Assembly: GCF_030552475.1 (NCBI RefSeq)
Contig: NZ_JAUPED010000012.1
Coordinates: 1 to 64,000, forward strand
DNA: 64,000 nt
DNA from: Mariniflexile sp. AS56
GTDB lineage: Bacteria; Bacteroidota; Bacteroidia; Flavobacteriales; Flavobacteriaceae
Direction of reading: 5' to 3'
Shown here: positions 24,474 through 32,847 of the stretch, one piece after another
How positions within the stretch are numbered: the first letter of the stretch is position 1
Layout of the letters: the number at the start of each line of letters is the position of its first letter
The notes under the pieces: generated by a model
Database searches by the model: none
The model's input: the letters and a program-made list of their open reading frames with translations, nothing else
Told to the model about the DNA's origin: nothing
Made by a program: the position numbers and the translations under genes

Positions 24474-27215
24474 ATGGATAAATTTTCCTTTTTAAACGCA
24501 GCACATACATCGTATTTTGCCGATTTATATGACCAGTATTTACAAAGCCCAGATTCTGTAGAACCAAGTTGGAGAGCCTTTTTTCAAGGTTACGATTTTG
24601 GTAGTGAAAATTCAGAATTACAAGGGGATACGGTTGAAAGTTCTTCAACACAAATGCCAGAATCTCTCCAAAAAGAGTTCCAGGTAGTGAAGCTAATTGA
24701 TGGTTACAGAATGCGAGGGCATTTGTTTACAAAAACAAATCCTGTTCGCGAACGTAGAACCTACGAACCGTCATTGGCTATTGAAAATTTCGGACTGAGC
24801 TCAAACGATTTAGATACCGTTTTTAATGCAGGTGAAGTTTTAGGTATTGGTGCTCAGACTTTACGTGAAATTTTAATTCATTTAGATAAAATTTATTGCA
24901 GTTCTATTGGGGTGGAGTATATGTACTTGCGTAACCCCGAAGTTATTGCATGGTGGCAAGGTCAATTAAATGTGAATGACAACCAGCCTAATTTTAATGA
25001 AGATTCTAAGAAATACATTCTTTCTAAATTAAACCAAGCGGTTACTTTCGAGAATTTTTTACAGACCAAATATGTAGGTCAAAAACGATTTTCGTTAGAA
25101 GGTGGAGAATCTCTTATTCCTGCATTAAGTAATACTTTATATATTTCTTCTGAAAAATATGGCGTAAAAGAGTGCGTTTTAGGAATGGCACACCGTGGTC
25201 GTTTAAGTACTCTCGTTAATATTTTTAGAAAACCAGTTCACGAACTTTTTAGTGAGTTTGATGGTAAAGATTTTGAGGATTTAGATATTGATGGTGATGT
25301 AAAATACCATTTAGGTTTAACTCTAGATAAAACCTACCAAAACGGTAAAACTATTAAGATGAATTTGGTTCCAAATCCATCACATTTAGAAACTGTTGCA
25401 TCGGTAGCCGAAGGTATTACACGTGCTAAGATTGATAATGATTATGATGGTGATGACTCTAAAATTTTACCAATTATAGTACACGGTGATGCGGCTATTG
25501 CAGGTCAAGGTATTGTATATGAGGTGGCGCAAATGAGCCAACTTAATGGTTATAAAACAGGAGGAACGCTTCATATTGTAGTTAATAACCAAATTGGTTT
25601 TACTACCAACTATTTAGATGCACGTTCAAGTACCTATTGTACAGATGTTGCTAAAGTAACATTGTCTCCAGTATTGCATGTTAATGCAGATGATGCTGAA
25701 GCAGTAGTACATGCTGTAGAACTCGCGTTGGCATATAGAATGCGTTATAAAAAAGATGTATACATCGATTTATTAGGTTATAGAAAATACGGGCATAATG
25801 AAGGTGATGAGCCTCGTTTTACACAACCTAAATTATATAAAGAAATAGCCAAACACAGCAATCCATTTCAAATTTATTCAGATAAATTAATTGCTGAAAA
25901 AACGATCGAACAATCGTATACGGATGGTCTTGTAGCAGAATTTAAAAATGTTTTAGAAGCAGCTTACGAGAAATCTAAAGACGAAAAATCGTCGAAGGTT
26001 AGAGAGTTTATGATAGAGCGTTGGGGAGGTTTTAGTCGTAAAGGTCTAGAAGATATTCTTAAAACCGAAAACACATCATACTCGAAAAGTAATTTAGAAG
26101 CGATCGCAAAGGTGGTGTCAACAGTTCCAGAAGGCGTAAAATTTGTTCGTAAAGCAGAACGAATTTTGGACGGAAGAGCGTCTATGGTTTTTGAAACCGA
26201 TACATTAGATTGGGGAATGGCTGAAACTTTAGCTTACGGAACCTTACTTGAAGAAGGTTATAATATTCGTATTTCTGGTCAAGATGTAGAGCGTGGTACT
26301 TTTAGCCACCGTCATGCTATTTTGCGTGATGAAATTTCAGAAGAGCGTATTAATTTATTAAACACAAACCCGTTAAATAAAGGTAAAATGGATATTTATA
26401 ATTCCTTTTTATCAGAATATGGTGTGCTTGGTTTCGATTATGGTTATGCCATGGCAAACCCAAACACACTAACCATTTGGGAAGCGCAGTTTGGTGATTT
26501 TAGTAATGGTGCTCAAATTATTTTCGACCAGTATTTATCGGCTGCAGAAGATAAATGGAAATCTCAAAATGGTATTGTGGTCTTATTACCTCATGGGTAT
26601 GAAGGTCAAGGGTCTGAACACTCTTCAGCAAGAATGGAGCGTTATTTGCAATTATGTGCAGATGATAATATGATTGTTGCCGACTGTACAACCCCTGCAA
26701 ACTTTTACCATTTATTGCGCCGTCAAATGAAATGGGATTTTAGAAAACCATTAATTGTTTTTACACCAAAAAGTTTACTACGTCACCCAAAAGCAGTATC
26801 ATCTTTAAATGATTTAGCAGCGGGCGAGTTCCAAGAAGTTATAGATGATACTATAAACCCAGAGCAAGTAACTAAATTAGTTTTCTGTACGGGTAAATTC
26901 TATTACGATTTATTGGCACAGCGTGAAAAAATAGAGAATACAAATGTTGCTTTAGTACGCGTAGAGCAATTATTTCCGCTTCATGAAGCGAAGATAAAAG
27001 AAGTGGTTGCAAAGTATCCGAATGTGAAAAATTATGTTTGGGCACAAGAAGAGCCGAAAAACATGGGTGCGTGGAGTCATATCGTACAACGATTAGATTT
27101 TATTAAATTAGAAGTTATGTCGAGACCTTATAGCTCTGTACCAGCACCAGGTTCTAGTACAAGAGACAAGAGACGACAACAAAAAGTTATCGACAACGTA
27201 TTTGATATAGTGTAA
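24474..27215 (+). CDS. sucA: 2-oxoglutarate dehydrogenase E1 component
   Basis: A 913-residue thiamine-diphosphate enzyme that decarboxylates 2-oxoglutarate in the TCA cycle and passes the succinyl group to the E2 lipoyl arm. The N-terminal E2-binding segment is SFLNAAHTSYFADLYDQYL. The active-site region has LGMAHRGRLSTLVN (about 238-251), HGDAAIAGQGIVYEV and the ThDP motif following it (VVNNQIGFTT). The transketolase-like domain contains ISGQDVERGTFSHRHA, and the C-terminal domain has WAQEEPKNMGAW. Length is typical. It is 52 bases upstream of sucB in a two-gene operon. Confidence 0.96.
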   Translation: MDKFSFLNAAHTSYFADLYDQYLQSPDSVEPSWRAFFQGYDFGSENSELQGDTVESSSTQMPESLQKEFQVVKLIDGYRMRGHLFTKTNPVRERRTYEPSLAIENFGLSSNDLDTVFNAGEVLGIGAQTLREILIHLDKIYCSSIGVEYMYLRNPEVIAWWQGQLNVNDNQPNFNEDSKKYILSKLNQAVTFENFLQTKYVGQKRFSLEGGESLIPALSNTLYISSEKYGVKECVLGMAHRGRLSTLVNIFRKPVHELFSEFDGKDFEDLDIDGDVKYHLGLTLDKTYQNGKTIKMNLVPNPSHLETVASVAEGITRAKIDNDYDGDDSKILPIIVHGDAAIAGQGIVYEVAQMSQLNGYKTGGTLHIVVNNQIGFTTNYLDARSSTYCTDVAKVTLSPVLHVNADDAEAVVHAVELALAYRMRYKKDVYIDLLGYRKYGHNEGDEPRFTQPKLYKEIAKHSNPFQIYSDKLIAEKTIEQSYTDGLVAEFKNVLEAAYEKSKDEKSSKVREFMIERWGGFSRKGLEDILKTENTSYSKSNLEAIAKVVSTVPEGVKFVRKAERILDGRASMVFETDTLDWGMAETLAYGTLLEEGYNIRISGQDVERGTFSHRHAILRDEISEERINLLNTNPLNKGKMDIYNSFLSEYGVLGFDYGYAMANPNTLTIWEAQFGDFSNGAQIIFDQYLSAAEDKWKSQNGIVVLLPHGYEGQGSEHSSARMERYLQLCADDNMIVADCTTPANFYHLLRRQMKWDFRKPLIVFTPKSLLRHPKAVSSLNDLAAGEFQEVIDDTINPEQVTKLVFCTGKFYYDLLAQREKIENTNVALVRVEQLFPLHEAKIKEVVAKYPNVKNYVWAQEEPKNMGAWSHIVQRLDFIKLEVMSRPYSSVPAPGSSTRDKRRQQKVIDNVFDIV

Positions 27216-27267
27216 CAAAACATATTAGTTGAGTTGAAAAACTCGTAAAAACATTAAAATAAAAAGA

Positions 27268-28479
27268 ATGATTTTAGAAATGAAAGTGCCTTCACCAGGC
27301 GAGTCTATAAAAGAAGTAGAAATAGCAACTTGGTTAGTTCAAGATGGCGATTATGTTGAAAAAGATCAAGCCATTGCAGAAGTAGATAGTGATAAAGCGA
27401 CTTTAGAACTTCCAGCTGAAGCTGCGGGTATTATTACCCTTAAAGCAGAAGAAGGCGATGCTGTAGCAGTAGGCGCAGTGGTATGTTTAATCGATACGAG
27501 TGCAGCAAAACCTGAAGGTGCTGAAGCACCAAAAGAGGAAAAGAAAGCTGAAGCACCAAAAGCAGAAGCTCCTAAGCCTGCAGTAGCAGAAACTAAAACT
27601 TATGCAACAGGAACAGCAAGTCCAGCTGCAAAAAAGATTTTAGCTGAAAAGAATATGGATGCATCATCAATTTCTGGAACAGGAAAAGATGGACGTGTAA
27701 CTAAAGAAGATGCTGTTAGTGCAGTACCATCTATGGGAACACCAACAGGAGGAAGCCGTGGTACTTCAAGAAGTAAAATGTCTATGTTGCGCAGAAAAGT
27801 AGCAGAGCGTTTAGTAGAGGTTAAAAATACAACAGCGATGTTAACAACGTTTAACGAGGTTGATATGTCGCCTATTTTTGCGTTGCGTAACGAACATAAA
27901 GATGCCTTTAAAGCAAAACATGGTGTTGGTTTAGGGTTTATGAGTTTCTTCACTTTAGCAGTTGTTAGAGCTTTAGAAATGTATCCAGCAGTGAATTCAA
28001 TGATGGATGGTAAAGAAATGTTGTCTTATGATTTTTGCGACATAAGTATTGCTGTTTCTGGACCAAAAGGTTTAATGGTTCCAGTAATTAGAAATGCTGA
28101 AAACTTAAGCTTTAGAGGTGTTGAAGCAGAGGTTAAACGTTTAGCACTTCGTGCAAGAGACGGGCAAATTACTGTTGATGAAATGACAGGAGGAACTTTC
28201 ACTATTACAAATGGTGGTGTTTTTGGTAGTATGTTATCTACGCCAATTATTAACCCGCCTCAAAGTGGAATTTTAGGAATGCATAATATTGTAGAGAGAC
28301 CAGTTGCTATTGATGGTAAGGTTGAAATTCGTCCTATTATGTACGTTGCTTTATCTTATGATCACAGAATTATTGACGGAAAAGAAAGTGTTGGGTTTTT
28401 AGTAGCTGTAAAAGAAGCTTTAGAAAACCCTACAGAGTTATTAATGAACAACGATGTGAGAAGAGCTTTAGAGCTTTAA
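27268..28479 (+). CDS. sucB: dihydrolipoyllysine-residue succinyltransferase (2-oxoglutarate dehydrogenase E2)
   Basis: A 403-residue E2 protein. A lipoyl domain at 1-78 carries the lipoylated Lys43 in [12 protein letters not shown]. An Ala/Pro/Lys/Glu-rich linker follows (about 80-110), then a peripheral-subunit-binding domain ([19 protein letters not shown]...GRVTKEDA, about 112-150). The catalytic acyltransferase domain ends with the active-site motif [12 protein letters not shown] (His near residue 366) and LLLM-like [13 protein letters not shown]. It transfers succinyl from the E1-loaded lipoyl arm to CoA. It follows sucA and ends at a strong terminator. The E3 subunit is not in this window. 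Confidence 0.96.
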   Translation: MILEMKVPSPGESIKEVEIATWLVQDGDYVEKDQAIAEVDSDKATLELPAEAAGIITLKAEEGDAVAVGAVVCLIDTSAAKPEGAEAPKEEKKAEAPKAEAPKPAVAETKTYATGTASPAAKKILAEKNMDASSISGTGKDGRVTKEDAVSAVPSMGTPTGGSRGTSRSKMSMLRRKVAERLVEVKNTTAMLTTFNEVDMSPIFALRNEHKDAFKAKHGVGLGFMSFFTLAVVRALEMYPAVNSMMDGKEMLSYDFCDISIAVSGPKGLMVPVIRNAENLSFRGVEAEVKRLALRARDGQITVDEMTGGTFTITNGGVFGSMLSTPIINPPQSGILGMHNIVERPVAIDGKVEIRPIMYVALSYDHRIIDGKESVGFLVAVKEALENPTELLMNNDVRRALEL

Positions 28480-28500
28480 TAAACTCGTTTTTGTTAAATA

Positions 28501-28541
28501 AAAAAGTGCTAACACAATTTTATGTGTTAGCACTTTTTTTT
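28501..28541. terminator. bidirectional terminator between sucB and the small ORF
   Basis: Perfect 16-base arms AAAAAGTGCTAACACA (28501-28516) and TGTGTTAGCACTTTTT (28523-28538), followed by more Ts on the plus strand. It ends sucAB and can also end minus-strand transcripts that pass the 33-residue ORF (stop at 28554). Confidence 0.92.
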
Positions 28542-28553
28542 TAAATTGATTAA

Positions 28554-28655
28554 CTAACTCAAACAATAAAAGATATTTATTGCAATTACAATTACAACTA
28601 ATGTAATTAATCCGACAATAAAATATTTGTCCAGATAACTGTTATCCTTCTCCAT
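28554..28655 (-). CDS. candidate 33-residue single-helix membrane peptide
   Basis: A short frame encoding MEKDNSYLDKYFIVGLIT... with a charged N-terminus (about 10 residues), one long hydrophobic helix (about 12-30, LITLVVIVIAINIFY) and a Cys-Leu-Ser end. The open frame continues upstream, but composition and the presence of a hairpin and repeats argue that translation starts at the ATG at 28655. That ATG is preceded on the minus strand by a run of 16 As, one base away. It lies downstream of the repeat array and is the last thing before the sucB terminator. A similar-sized membrane peptide is encoded at 34879. No family recognised. Confidence 0.45.
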   Translation of the reverse strand: MEKDNSYLDKYFIVGLITLVVIVIAINIFYCLS

Positions 28656-28687
28656 GTTTTTTTTTTTTTTTTGGATTTCCAAAAAAA
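28656..28687 (-). repeat. 16-base homopolymer with adjacent palindrome before the small ORF
   Basis: On the plus strand, 28657-28672 is sixteen Ts (A16 just before the ATG on the coding strand). Part of the tract also forms TTTTTTTGGA / TCCAAAAAAA (28666-28675 and 28678-28687), a perfect 10-base inverted repeat. Such a tract can slip during replication and would change leader length. Confidence 0.8.
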
Positions 28688-28689
28688 CA

Positions 28690-28762
28690 GTAATACGACA
28701 CGCTGCATGATAAAACGCAGCGTGTCTGTGTTTTATGTAACCCCTTAGTAATTGATTAATAG
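28690..28762 (-). ncRNA. candidate small RNA 3 of the array (diverged unit)
   Basis: This unit follows the palindrome at 28795-28818 and the -7-like box TACCTTTA (28775-28768). Its start is expected near 28762. It shares the GCTATTAAT leader with units 1 and 2 but ends in a different, GC-rich hairpin GACACGCTGC / GCAGCGTGTC (28697-28706 and 28717-28726). That hairpin is followed on the minus strand after nine bases by seven Ts, so it could be a real terminator. It could alternatively be a leader for the 33-residue ORF. Confidence 0.4.
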
Positions 28763-28794
28763 CAGTGTAAAGGTAAGGTTTGTATGTCAGATAA

Positions 28795-28818
28795 AAAATA
28801 CGCAGTAGTACGTATTTT
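28795..28818. promoter_or_regulatory. palindromic operator, array unit 3
   Basis: AAAATACG (28795-28802), eight bases cagtagta, CGTATTTT (28811-28818): perfect 8-base arms. The spacer differs from units 1 and 2 while the arms are kept, as expected of a dimeric-protein site. It lies 19 bases upstream (minus strand) of a -7-like box. Confidence 0.65.
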
Positions 28819-28853
28819 AAGTTTTTAAGAGGCTTTATTGGGACTATTATAAA

Positions 28854-28917
28854 TGCAGAAGACTTTAAGCATAACACTTAAAGCCTTCCATAATTCTCCC
28901 TAAGAACTAATTAATAG
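28854..28917 (-). ncRNA. candidate small RNA 2 of the array
   Basis: It is preceded by the palindrome at 28949-28974 and TACCTTTA (28930-28923). The predicted RNA has a leader GCTATTAATTAG...TTAGGGAGAATTAT and a hairpin (28857-28869 with 28877-28889). Relative to unit 1, two bases of one arm have changed to G on the minus strand, opposite U, so both pairs remain as G-U in the minus RNA but would be A-C mismatches in a plus RNA. This supports a minus-strand RNA. A tiny ATG frame (8 codons) here is not conserved in unit 1. Confidence 0.42.
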
Positions 28918-28948
28918 CCTTGTAAAGGTATCCAGAATAAGAGTCTTA

Positions 28949-28974
28949 AAAAATACGCACTTCTACGTATTTTT
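28949..28974. promoter_or_regulatory. palindromic operator, array unit 2
   Basis: AAAAATACG (28949-28957), cacttcta, CGTATTTTT (28966-28974): perfect 9-base arms. Exactly 18 bases separate it from the -7-like TACCTTTA (28930-28923) on the minus strand, the same as in unit 1, although the intervening bases differ. Confidence 0.7.
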
Positions 28975-29009
28975 AGGTTATTGAAAGACTTTTATGAAAC
29001 TATTATAAA

Positions 29010-29073
29010 TGCAGAAGACTTTAAGCGAAACACTTAAAGTCTTCTATAATTCTCCCTAAGAACTAATTAATAG
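29010..29073 (-). ncRNA. candidate small RNA 1 of the array
   Basis: It is preceded by the palindrome at 29105-29130 and TATCTTTA (29086-29079). The hairpin is a perfect 13-base stem AGAAGACTTTAAG / CTTAAAGTCTTCT (29013-29025 and 29033-29045) with a seven-base loop. Downstream on the minus strand is GCATTTATAATAGTTT, only a weak T-tract, so termination is uncertain. A transcript of about 60-65 bases would result. Confidence 0.42.
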
Positions 29074-29104
29074 CACTGTAAAGATACAGTGAATAAGGGA
29101 TTTA

Positions 29105-29130
29105 AAAAATACGCACTTCTACGTATTTTT
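29105..29130. promoter_or_regulatory. palindromic operator, array unit 1
   Basis: AAAAATACG (29105-29113), cacttcta, CGTATTTTT (29122-29130): perfect 9-base arms. It overlaps the stop codon of the response-regulator gene (29129-29131). The centre lies about 31 bases upstream of the -7-like box, a position suited to an activator that replaces the -33 contact. Confidence 0.7.
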
Positions 29131-29758
29131 ACAAATGCTCCCTGTTATTATTAGCCCAAATAGATAATGAGGTTGGTTTATTATCTAAATTTAATTTAGC
29201 TACAATATTACTTCTGTGTTTATCTACCGTTCTAATAGATATAGATAATTCTTGAGCAATATCATTACTTGTTTTTGTTTCAGAAATAAGCTTTACAATT
29301 TTCAATTCTGTTTTGGTAAGTAGCTCTATTTCTGCAGGTTTGTGGTTCGTGCTGTATTTTAAATACTGAGCTATTTCTTCACTAAAATAAGGTTTGTTAT
29401 TTAAAGCATGCTCAATACAAGTTTCAATTTCTTCAACAGCAAATTCCTTTAAAATATAGCCGTAAACATTAAATTCTTTGGCTTGATCGTACAACTCTTC
29501 TTCTTTATCGAAGGTTATGATGATGATTTTAGTTGGTAAATTATTTTTTTTACAGGCTTCGGCAATTTCTAAACCTGTTTTGTGAGGCATTCTTATATCT
29601 AGAATCGCAATTTCTGGCTTTAATTTTACAATAAGATTGTAGGCCGTATTGCCATCTTCAGCACTTCCTATAATATTAAAACCTTTTGAGGTTAAAAAGG
29701 AACTGAGACCACGCAACATGATAGGATGGTCATCTGCTATAACAATAGAGGTGTTCAT
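29129..29758 (-). CDS. NarL/FixJ-family response regulator
   Basis: A 209-residue regulator. The receiver domain (1-120) has the acidic pair Asp9/Asp10, phosphoacceptor Asp54 (ILDIRMP) and Lys104 (YILKEF), so it should be phosphorylatable. The C-terminal LuxR-type helix-turn-helix (about 145-205) contains LTKTELKIVKLISETKTSNDIAQELSISIRTVDKHRSNI. No histidine kinase is linked. It starts 62 bases after the retropepsin gene, with a possible weak -7 (TATATTTA) between, and is the last protein gene of the PKD-CHAT-protease series. The three palindromes just beyond its 3' end are natural candidates for its binding sites, since NarL-type dimers bind inverted repeats; this is inference. Confidence 0.92.
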   Translation of the reverse strand: MNTSIVIADDHPIMLRGLSSFLTSKGFNIIGSAEDGNTAYNLIVKLKPEIAILDIRMPHKTGLEIAEACKKNNLPTKIIIITFDKEEELYDQAKEFNVYGYILKEFAVEEIETCIEHALNNKPYFSEEIAQYLKYSTNHKPAEIELLTKTELKIVKLISETKTSNDIAQELSISIRTVDKHRSNIVAKLNLDNKPTSLSIWANNNREHL

Positions 29759-29820
29759 TTAAGAGGGAATTATGTATTACTATTAAGTTGCTATTAACCT
29801 AAGGCGTAAATATAGTGATA

Positions 29821-30264
29821 TTAAGGTTTTAAGTAAAGGTATTTTGTCTCATAATCTATAACCGCATTTGATTTTTTTAAAATATCGGCCCCAATAATGC
29901 CATCAACTGGTTTTGATTTATGGTTTATAAGCGCCGTATTTACATGAGTAAGGTTAAATAAAACCAAGACAAGCTTGTTGGTTTCCCATTTACCAATGCG
30001 CACTTTGTTTTTTTTAGACATTTTAGTTTCCATATTAATGGCGCCTGCACCAGCCGCCAAAATATTGGAATCTTTTACTTTTAGATTAAACGTTTCTACA
30101 GCTTCGAAACCAACACAGGAATTAGAGGCGCCTGTATCTAAAATAAAGCGTCCTTTAACACCATTTAAAGTGGCCTTTATTTCAAAATGATTGGTTTTGG
30201 TAAGTCGTAACTTAACACGATTATAACCTTTATTTATAAGAAATTCTTGAAGAGTTTCGGTCAT
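29821..30264 (-). CDS. retropepsin-like aspartyl protease
   Basis: A 147-residue cytoplasmic protein of the clan AA fold. The catalytic motif FILDTGASNSCVG has Asp43-Thr44-Gly45-Ala46. The flap region is followed by the second hallmark GIIGADIL (about residues 124-131), a hydrophobic-hydrophobic-Gly motif, then VIDYETKYLYL. One active site per chain implies a homodimer, as in retroviral proteases. There is no signal peptide. It overlaps the 3' end of the CHAT gene by 35 bases, so the two are translationally linked. The target is unknown; nearby proteins such as the anti-sigma factor or the CHAT tail are possible substrates, but that is speculation. Confidence 0.88.
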   Translation of the reverse strand: MTETLQEFLINKGYNRVKLRLTKTNHFEIKATLNGVKGRFILDTGASNSCVGFEAVETFNLKVKDSNILAAGAGAINMETKMSKKNKVRIGKWETNKLVLVLFNLTHVNTALINHKSKPVDGIIGADILKKSNAVIDYETKYLYLKP

Positions 30265-32818
30265 GATTTTTAAATTTCAAAAATAAAAGTACCAAAATAA
30301 TAACGATTGCCATGCCAAAAAAAACATAAAACAGGCTGTTATGTGGTTTTTCGGTTTCCATATTTCCGTAATAAACAAAGGCACTCCAGTAGTAAGGTGA
30401 CTTTTTTACATTGGTAATGGCTTCATTTTCGAGGTATTCTATTTTTGAATGGTAATTCGCTATATACGCAGATTCCGATTTATTATAATGTTCATAAAAC
30501 GATTGCATGATTTGTGAGGTCGATAAATCATTTATTTGCCAAAGTGAAAACAATAAGTTATCTGCACCAGCATATTGAAACCCTCTCGCAATACTCATCG
30601 CGCCTTCACCCTTGTAAAGTTTGCCAATGCCCGTTTCGCAGGCGCTTAGCACCACTAACTTTGGGTTTAAATCTAAGCTGTATAATTCATTTAAAAATAG
30701 TGTGTCGTCATAAAACGAAATGTTGGCAGGGTTTACAACATCACCACTACTGGCATGGGTTGATAAGTGTAAAATACTATAAGAACTTGCATTTTTTATG
30801 AAGTTTTCTTTAGTTGCCTTCGCATTCCTAAATAGGGTTGATGGCATTTCCTTTTCAATAGCTTGTGCTTCGTTAACGGAATAGGTTAGTTTTTGGTTGG
30901 TGTTTTCAAATACGGGAAAGAAACCAAGCAGATCTTCGTTTTTGTATTTTTGACTTTCGTTTAGATAAAAGCTTGCACTCGAATTATAAACAATATTTTG
31001 TCTCCTAATTACAAAAGGCATTTTTGAAAAGGATGTCGAAGTCGTTTTAGAAGTAAGTAAAGCTTCAAACGGAATGAAGTTTAATAAGCCGTCAGGAATT
31101 ATGACAACGTTTTTATGGGAGGAAAGGGTGTTAAAATTCAGTAATTTGAAAATAGCGTAGGCTTGATTGGTGTAGTTTTTTATATCATTGTTTATAACGG
31201 AGGCATTGTCAAATAGATGAATAAAGCTTACTATGTTTTTTTGGACTTCTTCGCTTAATGGAATGCTTTCAATTGTTATGTCTTGTTCTGAAATAATGAA
31301 TTGGTATATGGTCTTTTTTCCGAAGAAATATTCAACTAAAACGGCGTCGTTTTTTTCTAATTTATTTTGAAAATCTTTTAAAGTGTCTGTCTTAGTGCTT
31401 TCTGGATGCTTTTTGGCAATAGCGGTTTTTATTGTCTTTAATTGAAGACTAATGGCGCTTAATTTTTTGCTTAAATGGTTAACAGTTGAGGCTTTATTTT
31501 TACCAAGCTGTTCTTTTATTAGTAAACCTGTATAATATTCTTGTGTTTTTAAAAGCTGAAATTCTTTAGTAAGTAAACTGTCATTTGGAAACTGTAGAAG
31601 GCGTTTTTTCTTCTGGTTCATATCCTTTAAAACAGATGCTTTGTTATTTTCTGAATATTGAAAAGCTTCAAATAAAAGCGCTGTATTTTTAGTTTGTTTA
31701 TAGCTGTTAAAAAGGATGTCGATACAGCGTTCACTTCTAATACGGTTAGTGGTTTCATTGAAAATTTTAGTTTCCTGTGAAGTCCAATTTTCTTGCAACA
31801 AATTAGAAACATGAAAGCTTAAATTATAGCTTCTTAAAGCTTTTTCAGGATTATTTTGAATGGCTGCATACAAGTCGAATATATCTATAAACGTGTTTTC
31901 TGAGTATAAATCTTTTTTACTGGGTAATCCAATACCATTAAAATGGGGTAGCAAAATTTTGAGAGCTTGTTGTAAACTATTTAAAGCTTCCTTTGGCCGA
32001 TTTAATAAATGAAATAATTTTGCTTCTTCTATTTGAAATTTGGCCCAATCTCTGGTTGATAGATTTTTTTTAGGAAGTAATTTTTTTGCTTTTTGGAAAG
32101 CAGTTAGCGCAGTTTCATAATTACCTTTTTGGAATTCTATAACATAATCAGCTTTATGCTTTTCAAAATCTGAGTTTCTTGAAGTATTGTTTAATATTGA
32201 AGCGCCTTCGTAATTATTTAAAGCAATCAAGCTGCTTGTTTTTATACTTTGAAGCAGTGCTTTCTGGGTGCCTTTTATATTAGGGAATTTAAAAGCGTCA
32301 TCAATAATTTTTAAGACCGTTTCATGCTTGTTAATAGTTTGATATAATTTAGCCAAGTTGATAGCGCCACTAATTTGATGTTGGGTGTTTTTACTTTTTT
32401 CTGCTAAAAATATATATTGATTGATGGTGCTTACAGCATTGGTGTAATCGTCCGTTTTGGTGTATAAATTACCGAGTGGTTTTAAGCAATTTTCAATAAT
32501 GTCGAAATCTGAAAGTTTTGAAAGCTCATATGTATTGAATCGTTTCAGGGCATCTTCATAAGTGGAAATAGCTTCTTTTAGTTTTGAATGGGCGTCTAAA
32601 TAATAGCCCTTGTGGCATTGTAAAAAAACGAGTGCGAGTTGTTCATCTTTAGATGTTGCATGTGTTTTAAATGAGGCTTCTTGCTGATTTAAAAGCTTTA
32701 ATGCTGCATCATTTTTAGTACTAATAAAAGTTTCTGCAGCCGTATAAATAGCTTCTTCTAAATTTTGAGAAAAAGAGATTCCATAAATTAAAAAGAAGAA
32801 GATATATAGGTTTTTCAT
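30230..32818 (-). CDS. membrane-anchored TPR-CHAT (caspase-like) protein
   Basis: An 862-residue protein. An N-terminal signal peptide (MKNLYIFFFLIYGISFSQ) is followed by tetratricopeptide repeats (about 30-400). The C-terminal CHAT domain (about 500-800) has the catalytic His in ILHLSTHASSGD (near 687) and Cys in LVVLSACETGIG (near 727), both intact. One membrane helix follows (about 825-845, FGMAIVIILVLLFLKF) and a short basic tail. The topology suggests a periplasmic TPR-CHAT protease tethered to the inner membrane. The start at 32818 was chosen because it opens directly into the signal peptide; an upstream extension is not credible. It is 29 bases behind the PKD gene and overlaps the retropepsin gene. 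Confidence 0.92.
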   Translation of the reverse strand: MKNLYIFFFLIYGISFSQNLEEAIYTAAETFISTKNDAALKLLNQQEASFKTHATSKDEQLALVFLQCHKGYYLDAHSKLKEAISTYEDALKRFNTYELSKLSDFDIIENCLKPLGNLYTKTDDYTNAVSTINQYIFLAEKSKNTQHQISGAINLAKLYQTINKHETVLKIIDDAFKFPNIKGTQKALLQSIKTSSLIALNNYEGASILNNTSRNSDFEKHKADYVIEFQKGNYETALTAFQKAKKLLPKKNLSTRDWAKFQIEEAKLFHLLNRPKEALNSLQQALKILLPHFNGIGLPSKKDLYSENTFIDIFDLYAAIQNNPEKALRSYNLSFHVSNLLQENWTSQETKIFNETTNRIRSERCIDILFNSYKQTKNTALLFEAFQYSENNKASVLKDMNQKKKRLLQFPNDSLLTKEFQLLKTQEYYTGLLIKEQLGKNKASTVNHLSKKLSAISLQLKTIKTAIAKKHPESTKTDTLKDFQNKLEKNDAVLVEYFFGKKTIYQFIISEQDITIESIPLSEEVQKNIVSFIHLFDNASVINNDIKNYTNQAYAIFKLLNFNTLSSHKNVVIIPDGLLNFIPFEALLTSKTTSTSFSKMPFVIRRQNIVYNSSASFYLNESQKYKNEDLLGFFPVFENTNQKLTYSVNEAQAIEKEMPSTLFRNAKATKENFIKNASSYSILHLSTHASSGDVVNPANISFYDDTLFLNELYSLDLNPKLVVLSACETGIGKLYKGEGAMSIARGFQYAGADNLLFSLWQINDLSTSQIMQSFYEHYNKSESAYIANYHSKIEYLENEAITNVKKSPYYWSAFVYYGNMETEKPHNSLFYVFFGMAIVIILVLLFLKFKNHDRNSSRISYK

Positions 32819-32847
32819 GAGTGTGTACTGGCAAACGAAGTTTATAT

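Larger units (their letters stand above)
28497..29128. other. intergenic stretch from sucB to the response regulator
   Basis: Contents in order: bidirectional sucB terminator, 33-residue ORF, 16-base homopolymer, GC-rich hairpin and the tandem array of palindrome, -7-like and hairpin units. No other gene was seen. Confidence 0.8.
28741..29130 (-). repeat. tandem array of about 155-base units (about 2.5 copies)
   Basis: Three copies of a block begin at about 28741, 28898 and 29054 (plus strand, ccttagta/ccctaag...aattaatagc...tgtaaag..ta...AAATACG...CGTATTT). The two right-hand blocks are highly similar; the leftmost is more diverged. Period is 154-156 bases when measured between palindromes and between -7-like boxes. 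Each block carries, on the minus strand, a palindrome, an 18-19 base gap, TA(T/C)CTTTAC and then a hairpin. The array fills the 473-base gap between the response-regulator gene and the small ORF. It is not CRISPR: units are long, imperfect and have no unique spacers. Confidence 0.9.

Noticed and set aside
28656-28877. Longer version (about 107 codons) of the small minus-strand ORF
   Set aside because: The upstream extension runs through a GC-rich hairpin, the -7-like box and the repeat array, contains the 16-base homopolymer, and has no coding-like composition. The 33-residue frame is preferred.
28854-28917. Eight-codon ATG frame with an AGGGAGA ahead of it in array unit 2
   Set aside because: In unit 1 the equivalent codon is ATA, so the frame is not conserved; the hairpin is the conserved part.
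28741-29130. Possible CRISPR array
   Set aside because: Units are about 155 bases, similar throughout and without unique spacers; no cas genes nearby. Explained by tandem duplication of a palindrome/hairpin unit.
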